A DNA stretch of 9,203 nt. It comes from Bryobacteraceae bacterium. Lineage in GTDB: Bacteria; Acidobacteriota; Terriglobia; Bryobacterales; Bryobacteraceae. Made by a program: the position numbers and the translations under genes. The first letter of the stretch is position 1; each line of letters opens with the position of its first letter. Below the pieces are notes generated by a model. That model did no database searches and was not told the origin of the DNA. It saw only the letters and a list, made by a program, of their open reading frames with translations. Shown here in pieces: positions 7,166 to 9,203 of this stretch. Location: assembly GCA_947456995.1 (NCBI GenBank), contig CANGVB010000098.1:1-9203 (forward strand), read 5' to 3'.

Positions 7166-8762
7166 CCAGTACTTCATTTTTAGCCCCCTAGTCTTAGCCT
7201 TTGTTTTTGTCTCGTGTTCGGGGCAGGCTCCTGCGCCTTTGAACCCTCGTATTGCGATTGCCGGATTCGATAACCAGTCGACGATTGCGGATCGATGGGT
7301 GCGTCCTTTGTTGAGTTATTCCATTGCGCGGCAGCTTCAGGCCGAGAGCACAATGGCGGCCAATGTGGTGCAAGACGCGGAGGGATGGCGAACGCTTGGC
7401 GTAGGCCGAGTGATTAGCGGCCATTATCGCAGGGAGGGGCAGGGGATTCGGATTCATGCCGAGGTGACCGACCCGGCGAGCACGAGGACTCTGGGACAGT
7501 TTGATGAAGTCGTGGAAGAGGCGAAATTGCTGGAAGCCTCGACGCGGCTAGTCTCGAAGCTATTGGGCATCAACCCTTCACCGCTCAATTATGATTTCGC
7601 CCAGTGGAAGGGGTTCGCTGAGACTCAGGTTGAAGGCAGTCCGGAGGCCATGTCCTCTTTTCTCGCGCGAAGTCCGGGTTTTGCGCCAGCCTATCCGATT
7701 TTGGCGGAATTGTTGTTGCGGGGCGGCAAACGCGAAGAGGCGCTTGCGTTGAAGCAAAAGTTTCCTTCGAGTGCCGATGCTTTAAGCCGTGCCCAGTTGG
7801 ATTATGCTCTGGCGCCCGACGCGGCTTCAAAGCTTGCCGCACTGGAGGCCTTGAGCAAGTTGCGAAAGGGTGATCCGCGTTTGTTGGCCGAGTTGGCGAC
7901 GGTTGCCTCTGGCCAGGGCAAATGGGATCTGGCAGCGGCTCAATACCGGGAGCTTACCAGGGTCGAGGCGGGCAAGCTGGATTGGTGGAATGCGCTGGGT
8001 TACGCCGAGGCCAATCAGGGCCAGTTGCCAGCGGCGGTGGCTGCGCTTAACGAATACCAGAGACTCGCACCAAACGAACCCAATGCGCTGGATTCGCTGG
8101 GTGAAGTCAATTACATGAACCGGAACTTCAAGGAGGCCGCAAAGTTTTTCGATGAGCAGTGGCGGCGTTATCCGGCGTTTCAGGGTGGGGTGGGGTGGCG
8201 CAAGGCCGCGTTTGCTCATTACTATGCGGGTGATGTGAAGAGTGCGGATTTGCGGTTTGCCGAGTGGCGCAAGCAGGTGCTTGGAAATTTGGCCCCAAGC
8301 GGGCAAGCTTTCCAGCAGGCCTTGTGGCTGGCGCGAAGTGGCCGGGCGCAGCAGGCTCGCGCTTTGCTTGAAAAAGAAGCTGCGGAGAGCTCTGGCGAGC
8401 GCAAAGCGATTGCCGGCCTCCATCTGGCGATGATGCAATTCGGGCTGGAAGGCAAGGTGCCTGCGATGGCTACGATTCAGGGCTGGAACCAGGAGCTGCA
8501 AGACCCGCAGGCAAGGAACGAGTTTTTCGTTTTTGCTCTCATGGTGCAGCCGGCTGCGAACTCAGCGGCCCTCAAGGCGAGAATTGCAGCGGCGGTTCCG
8601 CAGCCGCAACTGGCGGCTTTGCGCAATGAGCTTCTGGCTGCGGGGGATATTCTTTACTCTCCGGTGAAGCCGGAGAAGCCAAAATTGTTTCCACTTCCAA
8701 ACACAATTGATACTGCAGTTGATGCACTGCTTCTCCGTTGGCGTCTTGCTGTGTTACCATAA
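7155..8762 (+). CDS. Putative lipoprotein with TolB-N/LpoB-like domain and TPR-like repeats
   Basis: This 535-residue protein starts at a GTG (GGA at 7147-7149, 5-base spacing) that lies inside the upstream gene, an 11-base overlap implying coupled translation. Residues 1-21 form a lipoprotein-type signal ending FVSC, with Cys21 as the probable lipidated residue. Residues about 31-138 (RIAIAGFDNQS, then LGVGRVISGHYRREGQGIRI and a hydrophilic strand) have the order of the TolB N-terminal/LpoB/CsgG-like fold, also found ahead of TPRs in other bacterial proteins. The rest is helical, with TPR-like repeats clearest at about 240-340 (ALGYAEANQGQLPAAVAALN, then LGEVNYMNRNFKEAAKFF). No catalytic motif is seen. 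Its neighbours are a PBP and a secreted TPR protein, so an envelope role is likely. A PBP activator is a hypothesis. The exact family was not identified. Confidence 0.78.
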   Translation: MRSSQYFIFSPLVLAFVFVSCSGQAPAPLNPRIAIAGFDNQSTIADRWVRPLLSYSIARQLQAESTMAANVVQDAEGWRTLGVGRVISGHYRREGQGIRIHAEVTDPASTRTLGQFDEVVEEAKLLEASTRLVSKLLGINPSPLNYDFAQWKGFAETQVEGSPEAMSSFLARSPGFAPAYPILAELLLRGGKREEALALKQKFPSSADALSRAQLDYALAPDAASKLAALEALSKLRKGDPRLLAELATVASGQGKWDLAAAQYRELTRVEAGKLDWWNALGYAEANQGQLPAAVAALNEYQRLAPNEPNALDSLGEVNYMNRNFKEAAKFFDEQWRRYPAFQGGVGWRKAAFAHYYAGDVKSADLRFAEWRKQVLGNLAPSGQAFQQALWLARSGRAQQARALLEKEAAESSGERKAIAGLHLAMMQFGLEGKVPAMATIQGWNQELQDPQARNEFFVFALMVQPAANSAALKARIAAAVPQPQLAALRNELLAAGDILYSPVKPEKPKLFPLPNTIDTAVDALLLRWRLAVLP

Positions 8763-8863
8763 AAAAGTTGTCAGGCGGCCTTCTTTGCGAGACTGTCGTC
8801 TTCGATACATCCACTGGAATTTTTCCCTTGGTAAGGTTTCGTCGAGAGGGTTCGTGCGCATCT

Positions 8864-8952
8864 GGATAGGTGGCCGAGCGGTCAATGGCAACAGACTGTA
8901 AATCTGTCGGGTCTTGCACCCTACGAAGGTTCAAATCCTTCCCTATCCACCA
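8864..8952 (+). tRNA. tRNA-Tyr (anticodon GUA)
   Basis: The acceptor stem is GGATAGG (8864-8870) paired with CCTATCC (8942-8948), followed by discriminator A and an encoded CCA (8950-8952). The anticodon stem ACAGA/TCTGT encloses the loop CTGTAAA, with GTA at 8898-8900. A long variable arm, as expected for bacterial tRNA-Tyr, precedes the T-arm GAAGG-TTCAAAT-CCTTC. It lies 39 bases before tRNA-Thr and is probably co-transcribed with it and tuf. Confidence 0.96.
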
Positions 8953-8991
8953 TAATTTGCGCCGTTTCTCCTGATACACTGTTAGAGGCGG

Positions 8992-9067
<76 letters not shown>

Positions 9068-9109
9068 TACAATTTTCCCCCAAAACATTTTTTTTAAGGC
9101 GCGAGCAAA

Positions 9110-9203
9110 ATGGCGAAAGAGAAATTTGACCGTAGTAAGCCGCACGTCAACGTCGGAACGATTGGGCACATCGACCACGGCAAGACGACCCTGACGGCAG
9201 CGA
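9110..9203 (+). CDS. tuf: Elongation factor Tu, 5' end (cut by window edge)
   Basis: The first 31 codons of EF-Tu are present: a basic [19 protein letters not shown] start, then the P-loop GHIDHGKT that binds GTP phosphates. EF-Tu delivers aminoacyl-tRNA to the ribosome. AAGG (9096-9099) lies 10 bases before the ATG. The tRNA-Tyr/tRNA-Thr genes upstream, with only 42 bases to tRNA-Thr, make a shared tRNA-tuf transcript likely. The remainder, probably followed by tRNA-Trp, secE and nusG in the common arrangement, is outside the window. Confidence 0.96.

Noticed and set aside
7827..8501. Minus-strand open frame of 224 codons inside the lipoprotein gene
   Set aside because: It is antisense to TPR-like coding sequence, has skewed composition and no recognisable motif; a shadow frame.
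8653..8680. Hairpin TCTCCGG-TGAAG-CCGGAGA near the end of the lipoprotein gene as a terminator
   Set aside because: It lies within the coding sequence, encodes a KPEKP-like repeat and is not followed by a T-run.
8763..8863. Promoter for the tRNA-tuf cluster
   Set aside because: One is expected here, but only weak matches were found (such as TTGGCG at 8738 with TAAAAA at 8760, or TTCTTT with GATACA at 8804); none is convincing, and no small gene is visible either.

Overview
The window looks like a chromosomal, mostly housekeeping stretch of a moderately GC-rich, Gram-negative-type bacterium. A PBP1B-like peptidoglycan synthase, a predicted lipoprotein and tetratricopeptide-repeat (TPR) secretory proteins all point to an envelope with a periplasm. 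The style of the proteins suggests Acidobacteriota (Bryobacter/Solibacter-like). That placement is an inference from protein flavour and was not tested by any search.

Layout. (1) Bases 1-465, plus strand: the last 22 codons of a probable CinA/PncC-family amidohydrolase, followed 6 bases later by a DUF2237 protein. (2) Bases 471-1081, plus strand: a good sigma70-type promoter, a leader of about 115 bases with two small hairpins, then rpmB and rpmG (ribosomal proteins L28 and L33), closed by a perfect 13-bp inverted-repeat terminator. (3) Bases 1064-3774, minus strand: two tandem membrane proteins of the DUF3526 ABC-2 permease type, with ATGA-coupled start and stop. The second one ends inside the loop of the rpmG terminator. 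No ABC ATPase is beside them. (4) Bases 3848-8762, plus strand: a bifunctional PBP1B-like penicillin-binding protein with a UB2H-like domain, then a secreted TPR protein, then a putative lipoprotein that joins a TolB-N/LpoB-like domain to TPR-like repeats. The last two overlap by 11 bases, so this is probably one envelope operon. (5) Bases 8864-9203, plus strand: tRNA-Tyr(GUA), tRNA-Thr(GGU) and the 5' end of tuf (EF-Tu), a common bacterial arrangement.

Most interesting idea. In Escherichia coli, PBP1B is switched on by the outer-membrane lipoprotein LpoB, which has a TolB-N-like fold and binds the UB2H domain. PBP1A is activated by LpoA, whose N-terminal part is TPR-like. Here a UB2H-type PBP sits directly upstream of a secreted TPR protein and a lipoprotein that seems to combine both kinds of module. 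This trio could be an undescribed, Lpo-like peptidoglycan synthase activation system. The gene order and motifs can be seen in the sequence; the functional link is a hypothesis.
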